From Spirosoma radiotolerans (lineage in GTDB: Bacteria > Bacteroidota > Bacteroidia > Cytophagales > Spirosomataceae), in assembly GCF_000974425.1 (NCBI RefSeq), contig NZ_CP010429.1, positions 4,321,001 through 4,385,000 of the forward strand: a DNA stretch of 64,000 nucleotides, in the 5' to 3' direction. The notes below the pieces were generated by a model. It was not told where the DNA came from. It did no database searches and worked only from the letters and a program-made list of their open reading frames with translations. Position numbers and translations under genes: made by a program. How positions within the stretch are numbered: the stretch's first letter is position 1; every line of letters begins with the position of its first letter. Shown here piece after piece: positions 53,573-64,000 of the stretch.

Positions 53573-55225
53573 GTGAAAATAGGCATTTTCTTCGGTGGAC
53601 CAGCGCGGGAGCGGGAGGTCTCGTTTGCCGGTGGGCGTACTGCCCTGGCTAATTTAGATAAAGGGTTGTTCGAGCCGGTTCTGGTGTTTGTGGATGGACG
53701 CGGACGGTTTCGGCTTGTATCTCCTGAATTTCTGCAATCACCATCGCTGCGCGATGCCTTACCACAGGATAACTCTGGCTTTTCAGTATACGATGAGTCA
53801 CTGGCGCCTGATGCACTTGATGCTACATTACCCGAATTACGCCCGGAACAGTTTCGAAACCATTTCGACATGGCCTTTCTGGCTATGCACGGCCCCGACT
53901 GCGAAGACGGTGCCATTCAGGGCCTCTTAGAATGGTACAAGGTGCCTTACACAGGGCCAGGGCTGCTTGGGTCGGCAGTGGGTATTAACAAGATCCTGCA
54001 AAACGAGCTGATTGCACTGGCGAATGGCCAACAGAAAAAAACGGCTACCATTAGCCGGGATGCCTACGAACAGGCTGATAAAGCCCAGTTTTTTCAATCT
54101 CTAGTCGATCACCTGGGCCTGCCGATTGTTGTCAAAGCTCCTCATCAGGGTTCATCCATTGGTGTCGCTATCGTTCGTGAAGCGGACCTGGCTTTGTTTT
54201 GCCGTTCTGTGGAGCAATGTTTCTTCACCATGAGCGTACAACCAGATGGCTGGAGCAGGCTAAGTGAGTGGTCAGCCCTGTCAACTGATGAAAAAAAAGA
54301 ACTGGCTCAGAAAATGGTCAGTTTAGACTCAGGCATTAGTTTTCCAGTTGTCATTGAGCAAACAGGCGACGTAATCAAACACCCGGCCGATTTCGTTACG
54401 AAGCTGGACGCAATTGCCCGGCAGGGCCAGCCAGTGTCGCTAGCTTCGTTGAACGCCGAAGACGAAGTGCTGTTCGAAGAATTTATTACTGGTCAGGAGT
54501 TTTCCTGTGGCGTTATTCAGGACGACGACCAGATTGCCATTGCTTTGCCTCCTACGGAGATCTATAATGTAACAAGCTTCGATTTCGAATCGAAGTATAA
54601 GCTGAATACAACCAAAAAGCGGATACCCGTAGAGACAAGTCTGGAAAACAATCGTAAGATTCAGTTGGCGGTAGCGGAGGTATTCAGCCGGTTGGGTATC
54701 AACGTCTATTCACGGATTGATGGGTTCCTGACTCCTGCTGGAGATGTGCTCCTGCATGATCCAAACACTATTCCAGGCATGTCACCCTCCTCGCTGATCT
54801 TCAAACAGATGGCTGAAATTGGGTTGAACTTATCGAATTCGCTTACGTACCTCATTCGCCAGTCGCTACGGGAACGCATTCGGACGGGGAAAGACACGTT
54901 CCATTTGAAACACCTGCTGGCATTGCTGGATGCACAACTTGCCGCCCGTAAAGCCAATCCGTTGCCCGAGCGGGTCGTTTCATTTGGCCCTACTGATGAA
55001 GAATTCATTGCCGCGAAACAGCAGTATAATGACCTGGCCGCTTCCGGTACAGTGCTGCCCTCGTTAATGTACATCAAGAGCAAACAGGAATCGCATGAGA
55101 TTCCGGTCAACTTGCTTTTTAAAGATACAATTGCTGAGTTGGAGACAGCCTTAAGTCAGCCGCGTCACCCCTTATTGATTGAGACAGCCGAACGTGCCCG
55201 ACATATTACCGAACGATACGTATAG
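53573..55225 (+). CDS. D-alanine-D-alanine ligase-like ATP-grasp enzyme, enlarged
   Basis: About 550 residues from a GTG at 53573 (VKIGIFFGGPAREREVSFAGG), the canonical Ddl start; the ATG upstream overlaps a terminator. Ddl-type features: FDMAFLAMHGPDCEDGAIQGLLEWYKVPYTGPGLLGSAVGINK, VVKAPHQGSSIGV, FEEFITGQEFSCGV and DGFLTPAGDVLLHDPNTIPGMSPSS. Normal Ddl has 300-380 residues. Here about 90 extra residues are inserted after the ATP-binding lobe (about 210-300), and there is about 110 residues of C-terminal extension. It may act in peptidoglycan precursor synthesis or make another dipeptide. Confidence 0.88.
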   Translation: MKIGIFFGGPAREREVSFAGGRTALANLDKGLFEPVLVFVDGRGRFRLVSPEFLQSPSLRDALPQDNSGFSVYDESLAPDALDATLPELRPEQFRNHFDMAFLAMHGPDCEDGAIQGLLEWYKVPYTGPGLLGSAVGINKILQNELIALANGQQKKTATISRDAYEQADKAQFFQSLVDHLGLPIVVKAPHQGSSIGVAIVREADLALFCRSVEQCFFTMSVQPDGWSRLSEWSALSTDEKKELAQKMVSLDSGISFPVVIEQTGDVIKHPADFVTKLDAIARQGQPVSLASLNAEDEVLFEEFITGQEFSCGVIQDDDQIAIALPPTEIYNVTSFDFESKYKLNTTKKRIPVETSLENNRKIQLAVAEVFSRLGINVYSRIDGFLTPAGDVLLHDPNTIPGMSPSSLIFKQMAEIGLNLSNSLTYLIRQSLRERIRTGKDTFHLKHLLALLDAQLAARKANPLPERVVSFGPTDEEFIAAKQQYNDLAASGTVLPSLMYIKSKQESHEIPVNLLFKDTIAELETALSQPRHPLLIETAERARHITERYV

Positions 55226-55231
55226 TCTTTA

Positions 55232-55284
55232 AAAAACAGAAAGGCGTGCTAGGGTCTTAATCCCTAGCACGCCTTTCTGTTTTT
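55232..55284. terminator. 23-bp perfect bidirectional terminator
   Basis: Arms 55232-55254 and 55262-55284 are perfect reverse complements with A/T runs on both ends, between convergent genes. Confidence 0.93.
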
Positions 55285-55292
55285 AGGGTAAA

Positions 55293-56375
55293 TTATAACA
55301 TAACCGGCTGCCCCGTCCGAACGGATTCATCACAGGCAAAGGCGATTTCAAGACTGCTCACGGCATCCTGCATGTGATCCGTCAGGTCGCGATCTTCCCG
55401 AATAGACTCCAGAAAATACCGTTGTTCGCGGTTACAGAGTTCCTGATGATCCGGCTCATCCTGCATATCGATCCAGGTATCGGATTCAACAAATTGATCG
55501 TTTGCGTCGAGCGCGGCCCGGTGCACGCGTAAGGATTCAGTTTTGGTATGTGAATCGACGTTATCCGACTTGCCGGCAGCACCGGCGTTTTTAGCGACGA
55601 TAGACACGCAGCCGTCTGGCCCAATTACATCTTTTACAAAGAAAGCCGTTTCGCTCATCATGGGGCCCCACCCCGCTTCGTACCAGCCCACAGAACCATC
55701 TTCAAATCGAATCTGCAACTGGCCATAGTTGTAATTACCAACGGGAATATCATTGGTCAAACGAGCGCCAATGGCATTGACCTGCACTGGTTTCGAGCGG
55801 GTCATCTGGCACATGACATCGATATAATGTACACCACAGTCGACAATAGGGCTAAGGCTTTTCATCAGATTCCGGTGAACAGTCCACATAGTGCCGTGAC
55901 TCTGCTGATTGAGGTTCATACGCATCACCAGAGGTTTGCCTAATCCCTGAGCTACCTCAACGAATTTAGCCCAGGACGGATGATGCCGCAAAATATAGCC
56001 GACAACGAGTTTCTTATTTGCTTTCTGAGCCGCTGCCATTACGCGCTTTGCCCCTTCAACGGTGTCCGCAATGGGTTTTTCCATGAATACGTGACACCCC
56101 TGCTCGAAGGCCATCAAGGCAAAAGCTTCGTGAGTATCCGGATAGGTCGAGATACACACAGCGTCGGGTTTGGTCTCCGCTAAGGCCGTTGCATAGTCGC
56201 TGAATAAGGTGTACCCACCACCCAGGCGTTCATTCAGAACGACTTTACTGTTTCCGGTCGAGACAATACCACAAATTTCGAATCCGTCTGTTGCCTGATA
56301 CGCTATAGCGTGCGATGCGCCCATGTTACCACAGCCAACAACAAGTACCCGTACGGGTTGAATAATGCTTGACAT
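55293..56375 (-). CDS. Gfo/Idh/MocA family oxidoreductase
   Basis: 360 residues. An N-terminal Rossmann fold VRVLVVGCGNMGASHAIAY, then KPDAVCISTYPDTHEAFALMAFEQGCHVFMEKPIADT (the conserved EKP) and VVGYILRHHPSWAKF. The catalytic region DCGVHYIDVMC contains Asp and His. NAD(P)-dependent oxidation or reduction of a sugar or inositol-type substrate is expected. The next gene upstream on the same strand is a GH43 lipoprotein, hinting at a small sugar-utilisation unit. Confidence 0.95.
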   Translation of the reverse strand: MSSIIQPVRVLVVGCGNMGASHAIAYQATDGFEICGIVSTGNSKVVLNERLGGGYTLFSDYATALAETKPDAVCISTYPDTHEAFALMAFEQGCHVFMEKPIADTVEGAKRVMAAAQKANKKLVVGYILRHHPSWAKFVEVAQGLGKPLVMRMNLNQQSHGTMWTVHRNLMKSLSPIVDCGVHYIDVMCQMTRSKPVQVNAIGARLTNDIPVGNYNYGQLQIRFEDGSVGWYEAGWGPMMSETAFFVKDVIGPDGCVSIVAKNAGAAGKSDNVDSHTKTESLRVHRAALDANDQFVESDTWIDMQDEPDHQELCNREQRYFLESIREDRDLTDHMQDAVSSLEIAFACDESVRTGQPVML

Positions 56376-56467
56376 ACTTAATTTGATACAGATATAACAG
56401 TAGCCTGAATTCGGTTGAGTACTCGATTCAGGCTACAAACTTAACACATACCTTGAGGACTATGTGC

Positions 56468-57595
56468 TTACATTTTCTTAGCAGGATACGGATTAATGGG
56501 CTCAATGGTTCCGTCGGCCTTGTGTACCAGCTCAGCGACCTTGATATTGCGTAAGTGCGTTTTACCCGATAATTCGGTATCGTGGTAAAAAATATACCAT
56601 CGGCCCTTAAACTCCACAATTGAGTGGTGGGTTGTCCAGCCTTTCACGGGCGTCATAAAAACTCCCTGGTACGTAAATGGCCCCTCCGGCGAATTACCAA
56701 TGGCATAGGCTAGATAATGCGTGTCGCCGGTTGAATAAGAGAAGTAATATTTACCATTGTATTTATGCATCCAGCCCCCTTCAAAAAACCGTCGGTCATG
56801 ATCACCCGTCAGCAGTGGTTTTCCTTCCTTGTCCAGGATTTTCAGGTCTTTCGCAGGAGCGTCGAAGTGCAGCATATCTTTGCTCATTCGCGCTACTTTC
56901 GGCGATAAGGCGGGCTCTTTATCGTTGCCCGAATCTGTTTTAGAGCCATTGGCTGCGTACTTACCGGTAGCCCAACGTTGTAACTGACCACCCCAGATCC
57001 CCCCGAAATACATGTAGGACTGGCCGTCGGTATCCGTAAAAACAGCCGGATCTATACTGAAGCTACCTTCTATTGGCGTCGGTTCAGCTTTAAAGGGGCC
57101 GCTTGGCGATTTACTGGTAGCGACACCCATGCGAAACACATCCTTCTTATCCTTGACGGGAAAGTACAGGTAGTAAGTACCATTTTTATAAGCCGCATCG
57201 GGTGCCCATAATTGGCGCCCTGCCCAGGGAATGTCTTTGATATCCAGCCCTACACCATGATCCGTAACGCTCCCATTGATACTATCCATTGATAGAATGT
57301 GGTAATCGCGCATAGCAAAGTGGGCACCCTCATCGTCTTCTTTTACACCAGCGTCAATGTCGTGAGAGGGATAGATATAAATTTTGCCGTTAAAAACGTG
57401 AGCTGATGGATCGGCCGTATAGATATGGCTCACTAACGGCTTAGAGAGCGCCTGTGTACTGTCTGCTGAATCACTGGCTGAACTGGTTTTTTCGCCGTTT
57501 TCCTGTTTGGCCTTATCGCTTTGGCAAGCGCCGAGACCTACCCCCGACACGAGGCATACAAACATAAGATTCCTGAGCCTATTGACATTAATCAT
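56468..57595 (-). CDS. glycoside hydrolase family 43 lipoprotein
   Basis: 375 residues from ATG 57595, chosen because it gives a lipobox (LGAC, Cys24). Beta-propeller GH43 motifs: YTADPSAHVFNGKIYIYPSHD (catalytic Asp in ADPS), SFSIDPAVFTDTDGQSYMYFGG (second Asp) and FFEGGWMHKYNGKYYFSYSTGDTHYLAYA (catalytic Glu in EGGW). Expected to be tethered in the envelope and to act on arabinan or xylan side chains. Its leader holds a 15-bp hairpin. Confidence 0.92.
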   Translation of the reverse strand: MINVNRLRNLMFVCLVSGVGLGACQSDKAKQENGEKTSSASDSADSTQALSKPLVSHIYTADPSAHVFNGKIYIYPSHDIDAGVKEDDEGAHFAMRDYHILSMDSINGSVTDHGVGLDIKDIPWAGRQLWAPDAAYKNGTYYLYFPVKDKKDVFRMGVATSKSPSGPFKAEPTPIEGSFSIDPAVFTDTDGQSYMYFGGIWGGQLQRWATGKYAANGSKTDSGNDKEPALSPKVARMSKDMLHFDAPAKDLKILDKEGKPLLTGDHDRRFFEGGWMHKYNGKYYFSYSTGDTHYLAYAIGNSPEGPFTYQGVFMTPVKGWTTHHSIVEFKGRWYIFYHDTELSGKTHLRNIKVAELVHKADGTIEPINPYPAKKM

Positions 57596-57642
57596 ATTTA
57601 TTGGAATGAATTTCTTTCGAATACAGAAACGAAAAGATAAGG

Positions 57643-57679
57643 CTGGCCTTATTTTACTGAATTGGTAAAATAAGGCCAG
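57643..57679. promoter_or_regulatory. hairpin in the GH43 leader
   Basis: CTGGCCTTATTTTAC (57643-57657) pairs perfectly with 57665-57679, 48 bases upstream of the GH43 start. Position suggests a regulatory or stabilising 5' leader element. Confidence 0.6.
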
Positions 57680-57730
57680 ATATTTCATTTATCCAATCAC
57701 CTTCTGATTTTGTCCGCAAGTGAACAGCAT

Positions 57731-57748
57731 ATGTCCAGTTACGGACAT
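57731..57748. promoter_or_regulatory. ATGTCC-N6-GGACAT dyad, possible operator
   Basis: A perfect six-base dyad in the middle of the 273-base divergent region between the GH43 gene and the gene at 57869. Spacing suits a dimeric regulator; the regulator is not known. Confidence 0.45.
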
Positions 57749-57868
57749 AAAAAGTGCACAAAATCACAGCTAATCCATTGATATTCAGTGGATAAATACA
57801 ATTGGCACGTCGTTTGGCTTATTGAGTGTGAACAGTAAACAACTAATTAATACTAAACAACTACTACC

Positions 57869-58243
57869 ATGTTTTCACTAATGAGCAATTTAGCCGTATC
57901 TCTTCTTTTGAGTGCCACGACGTTAACAAATCCAACTAATCCTAAAGCATTATCTTTCGATGCCAGCGCCTATGTCACGATTGACAAGCAAATACGGGTA
58001 GCCGTTCAAAAGGCTACTGATGTGCCTGTTCTTGTTCTGCTCCGAAGCAAAGACAATGAGATTTTATTCCGGCAAAACATCGGCAAAAAAGAATCGAAAT
58101 ATGCCGTAAAATTAAATGTCGATGAGTTAAGTGATGGTCAGTATACATTAGAAGTGGTCTCGAAAGAAGGCAGTATACGGAAAGAATTAAACCTATCAAC
58201 CGCTCCCCAAAACGAGGCAAGCCGGGTCATTGCGATGCAGTAA
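57869..58243 (+). CDS. small exported protein with beta-sandwich domain (DUF3244-like)
   Basis: 124 residues. A signal-like N-terminus (MFSLMSNLAVSLLLSATTLT) and one beta-sandwich domain (KQIRVAVQKATDVPVLVLLRSKDNEILFRQNIGKKESKYAVKLNVDELSDGQYTLEVVSKEGSIRKELNL). The pattern is that of T9SS-like sorting or DUF3244 domains, but without the N-terminal cargo. Likely a free small periplasmic protein. A strong terminator follows. Confidence 0.75.
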   Translation: MFSLMSNLAVSLLLSATTLTNPTNPKALSFDASAYVTIDKQIRVAVQKATDVPVLVLLRSKDNEILFRQNIGKKESKYAVKLNVDELSDGQYTLEVVSKEGSIRKELNLSTAPQNEASRVIAMQ

Positions 58244-58248
58244 GAAAG

Positions 58249-58298
58249 GCCTAAAAAAACAGGGGCCAGACTTTCATCTGGCCCCTGTTTTTTTAGGC
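58249..58298. terminator. 22-bp perfect bidirectional terminator
   Basis: Arms 58249-58270 and 58277-58298 are perfect reverse complements with T-runs. The right arm includes the stop codon of the minus-strand gene that ends at 58293. Confidence 0.92.
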
Positions 58299-58589
58299 TA
58301 CCTGAACGTTCACTTCATAGTAATCGACGCTTGGCGGTCCATCAAAATAGCTACTCATATGCTTAAGTATATCGCTCAGAAATCCGCTGGATTCGGCGGC
58401 TTGCCGTTGCGCTTCCGACGCCCATATGGTTACCATGAGCCCTTGATTGGTCGTTGAGTTAGTCAGCATACGACTATTCTTAAATCCATCAAGTTCCTTT
58501 AGAGCTGGTCCAACCGTATCCTGAAAATAGTTTATGGCTTCAGTAATACTTTCGGCCTTTAGAGGAAATTGAATCACGCGAGCATACAT
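58293..58589 (-). CDS. antibiotic biosynthesis monooxygenase-like (ABM fold) small protein
   Basis: 98 residues. MYARVIQFPLKAESITEAINYFQDTVGPALKELDGFKNSRMLTNSTTNQGLMVTIWASEAQRQAAE follows the dimeric alpha/beta-barrel ABM pattern: V-x-x-F first strand, GF, then W-x-s. Probably a dimer; catalytic or ligand role unknown. Cytoplasmic. Confidence 0.75.
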   Translation of the reverse strand: MYARVIQFPLKAESITEAINYFQDTVGPALKELDGFKNSRMLTNSTTNQGLMVTIWASEAQRQAAESSGFLSDILKHMSSYFDGPPSVDYYEVNVQVA

Positions 58590-58667
58590 AGAATAAAGTA
58601 GTAAGGTGAGGTTATACCTAATTATTTATCGTTTTATTTAACCAGGTTCTTATTGTAAGCCAGTCCA

Positions 58668-60818
58668 TTAGGAAACGCTTTTAAATTCTTCCTGTTCCAC
58701 AAATGGCTGACTCCTCAATCGTTTACCCGTTGCTTTATAAATAGCATTGGCGACGGCTCCTCCTGCTGGCGGAAGCGAGGGCTCTCCTAAACCGGTTGGA
58801 TCTATTTCGTTCTGGACAAAATGGACATCAATTTCGGGAATCTCATTAAGTCGGATCAGTCGGTATTCATTAAAGTTTTTTTGCTCAGGCACGCCGTCTT
58901 TAAATGTAATATTGCCATACATGGCATGCCCAATACCATCGACGATGCAACCCCTCACTTGCTGCTGCGATCCGCTTTGGTTAATAATGACGCCACAATC
59001 GGCGGCTGAATATACTTTCTGCAGGACTGGTTTTCCCTTCACAACAGCTACTTCGCCTACCTGAGCTACGTAAGAACGGTGGGAAAAGTAAACGCTAAAG
59101 CCTTGCGCTACGGGCTTCCCGTTGGCATCTTTCTTTTTACCCCAACCTGATTTTTCAACAGCCAGATTAATAACGCCCTTCATGCGATCAATGTCGTACT
59201 TAATGGCTCCCGCCGGCTTTTGCTTTGCCTTATCCAGTAGCTCTAATCTAAACTGAACGGGATCTTTACCTGCCGCCTGAGCCACTTCGTCCATAAACGA
59301 CTGTTCCGCGAAAGCCAGGAAGTTCGTGATGGGTGCCCGCCAAGGGCCGGTTGTAATCGGCGATTTATGGTCTACACTATCGATCAGCAAATTATCGACA
59401 GCCCCCGCCGGAAAGTTATCTTCTCTTGTTGAATTACCCGCGTTGATACTAGCGCCCCTAAGTTTATACCCAACCATATTGCCCTGGGCATCCAAAGCAG
59501 CTTCGAACCGGTAGCGAACAGCCGGACGATAGCTTCCGCCAGTCATGTCATCTTCACGGCTCCAGATCACTTTCACTGGCGCATTCACCAACTTAGACAC
59601 TTGGACGGCTTCAACAACATAATCGGCTTTTAACCGACGGCCAAATCCGCCACCCATGCGGGTAAGCTGAACAGATACTTTATCAGGAGTAATCCCAAGT
59701 AATTTGGCCGTTTCGTTGCGAGCCAGTTCGGGAGTCTGGGTAGGTCCGACTAATTCGGCCCCATCTGGTCTGACATGGGCGAAAAAGTTCATTGGTTCCA
59801 GTGGGTTATGCGGCAGGAAAGGGCATTGGTACTCCGCCTTGACTACCTTAGCGGCATTTTTGAATGCCGCATCAACGTCACCATCTTTCCGGCGCACCGT
59901 TGCGCCTGAACCATCCAGTAATTCTTTAAATATCCGATTGTGATCGGCCGTGCTTTCTAAAGCATCTGCTTTCTCCCATTCGATTTTAAGCGCATCTTTG
60001 GCTTTTTTCACTTGCCAGGTCGACTTCCCAACTACAGCTACGCTATTTTCAAACGTTACCACATTGACAATGCCTGACATAGCTTTTGCCGCGTCAGCGT
60101 TCAGCGACTTCAACTTATAGCCAAATGCTGGACGCTGAATCATAGCGAATAACATTCCCTCGCGATAAAAATCAAGGCCAAACAACGGCTTTCCGGTGAT
60201 AATCTTAGGATTATCGACGTTCTTTATTGAACTCCCAATAAGTTTGAAGTCTTTAACAGCCTTCAACTTCACGTTATTCGGGACAGACAGTTGAGACGCT
60301 TCAGTGGCTAGTTCTCCATAACTCAGTTTCCGGCCACTCGATGAATGAAGCACAAACCCAGTACTGGTTGTGCACTCCGCTGTGGGAACGTTCCACCGCT
60401 TTGCTCCTGCTTCCACTAACATTTGGCGGGCCGTAGCCCCTGCTTTGCGTAAGCGCTCCCAAGAATGGGGAATAGAGCCACTCCCACCAGCAACCTGACG
60501 TTCAAATTTTTTCGTGTCAAGTGGCGCTTGCTCAACGACAACCTTCGTCCAATCGGCATCTAGCTCTTCGGCTACAATGATTGGAAAAGCGGTTTTTATA
60601 CCTTGCCCTACTTCAGGGTTTGGGGATAGTATGGTAACGACTCCCTGCGGGCTAATAGACAGATAGCTATTAAAATCAACAGCTGCAGGGGCAAAATGGG
60701 TTGCGGATGTGGCTGAAGCTTCAGAGTCGGCCCAGTTAAACCCTAGTACAAGTCCTCCACCAGCCGTTGCCACGATCTTCAGAAAGTTTCTCCGGCTCGA
60801 ATTCGCTAATATTTGCAT
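58668..60818 (-). CDS. isoquinoline 1-oxidoreductase-type molybdopterin subunit (large)
   Basis: 716 residues. A twin-arginine signal (SSRRNFLKIVATAGGGLVLG) means Tat export. The molybdenum-cofactor-binding domains follow: GSGSIPHSW, GTLSNP-like PHNPLEPMNFFAHV, ELARNETAKLLGITPDKVSVQLTRMGGGFGRR, and GLGEPSLPPAGGAVANAI with the catalytic Glu. It acts as the large subunit of an aldehyde or N-heterocycle dehydrogenase with the 2Fe-2S subunit. The upstream small-subunit gene ends 2 bases before its ATG, so the two are one operon. Confidence 0.93.
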   Translation of the reverse strand: MQILANSSRRNFLKIVATAGGGLVLGFNWADSEASATSATHFAPAAVDFNSYLSISPQGVVTILSPNPEVGQGIKTAFPIIVAEELDADWTKVVVEQAPLDTKKFERQVAGGSGSIPHSWERLRKAGATARQMLVEAGAKRWNVPTAECTTSTGFVLHSSSGRKLSYGELATEASQLSVPNNVKLKAVKDFKLIGSSIKNVDNPKIITGKPLFGLDFYREGMLFAMIQRPAFGYKLKSLNADAAKAMSGIVNVVTFENSVAVVGKSTWQVKKAKDALKIEWEKADALESTADHNRIFKELLDGSGATVRRKDGDVDAAFKNAAKVVKAEYQCPFLPHNPLEPMNFFAHVRPDGAELVGPTQTPELARNETAKLLGITPDKVSVQLTRMGGGFGRRLKADYVVEAVQVSKLVNAPVKVIWSREDDMTGGSYRPAVRYRFEAALDAQGNMVGYKLRGASINAGNSTREDNFPAGAVDNLLIDSVDHKSPITTGPWRAPITNFLAFAEQSFMDEVAQAAGKDPVQFRLELLDKAKQKPAGAIKYDIDRMKGVINLAVEKSGWGKKKDANGKPVAQGFSVYFSHRSYVAQVGEVAVVKGKPVLQKVYSAADCGVIINQSGSQQQVRGCIVDGIGHAMYGNITFKDGVPEQKNFNEYRLIRLNEIPEIDVHFVQNEIDPTGLGEPSLPPAGGAVANAIYKATGKRLRSQPFVEQEEFKSVS

Positions 60819-60820
60819 CG

Positions 60821-61315
60821 CTATCTCGTTTTTGAGGATTTAGTTGCTCCCGCTGGAGTAGTTGACATAGAGGCTAGTTTTACGGCTTCCCGAATGCGGT
60901 GGTACGTGCCGCAACGGCAAAGGTTACCAGTCATCGTATCATCGATTTCGGATTGTGACGGTCTAGGATTACGCTTCAGTAGCGCAGCCGCCGTCATAAT
61001 CTGACCAGCCTGGCAGTAGCCACACTGGGGCACATCCATTTTATCCCATGCCTGTTGAACGGGATGGTTTCCTGTAGCCGATAAGCCTTCGATTGTCGTT
61101 ACTTTGGATTTACCTACTGCCGAAACGGGTAGTACGCAGGCACGGGTTGCCTCCCCGTTCAGATGTATGGTACAAGCGCCACATTGGGCGATGCCACAAC
61201 CATATTTCGTGCCAACCAGCCCGAAATTATCGCGGAGCACCCACAACAAAGGGGTATCAGGTTCAACATCGGCCTGGTAACTACGCCCATTGATTTGAAG
61301 TTTATAAATAGCCAT
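60821..61315 (-). CDS. 2Fe-2S subunit of molybdenum hydroxylase (IorA-like)
   Basis: 164 residues with two 2Fe-2S clusters. The plant-ferredoxin type cluster is in [16 protein letters not shown] (then ACVLP). The second is in [17 protein letters not shown] and [11 protein letters not shown]. The N-terminal [31 protein letters not shown] is the IorA/CoxS/QorS beta-grasp. It passes electrons from the molybdenum subunit. The stop codon lies 2 bases before the large subunit start. Confidence 0.95.
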   Translation of the reverse strand: MAIYKLQINGRSYQADVEPDTPLLWVLRDNFGLVGTKYGCGIAQCGACTIHLNGEATRACVLPVSAVGKSKVTTIEGLSATGNHPVQQAWDKMDVPQCGYCQAGQIMTAAALLKRNPRPSQSEIDDTMTGNLCRCGTYHRIREAVKLASMSTTPAGATKSSKTR

Positions 61316-61401
61316 CTATAAAGCAGGAAGAGATGAAAGATCTAATATACTAAAAGTCGATCTAACAATTAATCTACCAATCAAAACCTTATCGAACGCA
61401 A

Positions 61402-61428
61402 AAAGCCTGTCCTTTTGGGACAGGCTTT
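61402..61428 (-). terminator. rRNA operon terminator
   Basis: AAAGCCTGTCC / GGACAGGCTTT stem with a five-base loop; the A-run on the plus strand serves as U-run for the minus-strand rRNA operon. Confidence 0.85.
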
Positions 61429-61442
61429 CGCTTGGTTTCAAT

Positions 61443-61554
61443 AGGTGGCATCTTCCTACTCTCCCGCTTGTGACAGCAGTACCATCGGCAGTACGGGGCT
61501 TAACGACTCTGTTCGAAATGGAAGAGGTGAACACCCGCCTAAACTACACCAACC
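61443..61554 (-). rRNA. rrf: 5S ribosomal RNA
   Basis: The reverse strand carries the 5S core: TTCACCTCTTCCATTTCGAA (conserved loop C/helix III region), AGTCGTTAAGCCC and GGGAGAGTAGGAAGATGCCA near the 3' end. The length of about 112 bases fits; the ends are approximate to a few bases. Confidence 0.93.
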
Positions 61555-61671
61555 TAATTGACTCTTTCGACTGCTACCAGTCAATATCGTATGTCTTTTT
61601 TCCTACAGAGAGAGACTTGGATGCAAGGCCCAAGAGAATACCGTCCATCAACTTCCGAATACAGCCAAAAC

Positions 61672-64000
<2,329 letters not shown>

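Overview
The window looks like a chromosomal segment of a Bacteroidota bacterium of the order Cytophagales, most like Spirosoma and its relatives. The evidence is: two secreted proteins with type IX secretion (T9SS) C-terminal sorting domains, perfect Bacteroidetes promoters (TTTG / TAnnTTTG, best before rpsF), many Bacteroidetes-type lipoproteins, GSCFA and DUF423 proteins, roughly balanced GC, and few strong Shine-Dalgarno sites. The genus is an inference from gene style; no search was run.

Left part (1-15 kb). After the 5' part of an Ig-like lipoprotein gene (minus strand) comes the most striking locus: a seven-gene plus-strand cluster (1292-12019). It encodes a vWA-like lipoprotein, a small three-helix membrane protein, a tubulin/FtsZ-like protein, a 1144-residue actin/Hsp70-fold ATPase, a membrane coiled-coil protein, a retropepsin-like lipoprotein, and a membrane protein with an Ig-like domain and a WG repeat. 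Having a tubulin-fold and an actin-fold protein side by side with envelope-anchored partners suggests an uncharacterised cytoskeletal or membrane-remodelling machine. Several joints in the cluster carry long perfect inverted repeats. A tiny lysine-rich gene and three exported proteins converge on it from the other strand.

Middle (15-47 kb). This part is mixed housekeeping and accessory content: a giant hybrid histidine kinase, a collagen-like lipoprotein, a PadR regulator plus FtsX/MacB-type permease, a zinc metallopeptidase, an old-yellow-enzyme oxidoreductase, an SDR with a coding minisatellite, T9SS cargo, a bicupin, an esterase, an NTF2-like lipoprotein, a glycine-zipper protein, a decayed DinB gene, three DEAD-box helicases in 4 kb, a trans-sulfuration PLP enzyme, a beta-lactamase-like serine hydrolase, a GntR/ABC operon with a recognisable YtrA-type operator, small exported Lys-rich proteins, release factor 3, DUF423 and YggS.

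Right part (47-64 kb). A membrane coiled-coil protein precedes the ribosomal operon rpsF-rpsR-rplI. Then come a Uma2-family nuclease, a GSCFA protein, Mrp and a NifU-like protein (iron-sulfur assembly pair), an enlarged D-Ala-D-Ala-ligase-like ATP-grasp enzyme, a Gfo/Idh/MocA oxidoreductase, a GH43 lipoprotein, small proteins, and an isoquinoline-oxidoreductase-like molybdenum hydroxylase pair. The window ends in a minus-strand rRNA operon: 5S complete, 23S cut by the window edge. Hairpins and inverted repeats are unusually frequent between genes throughout.
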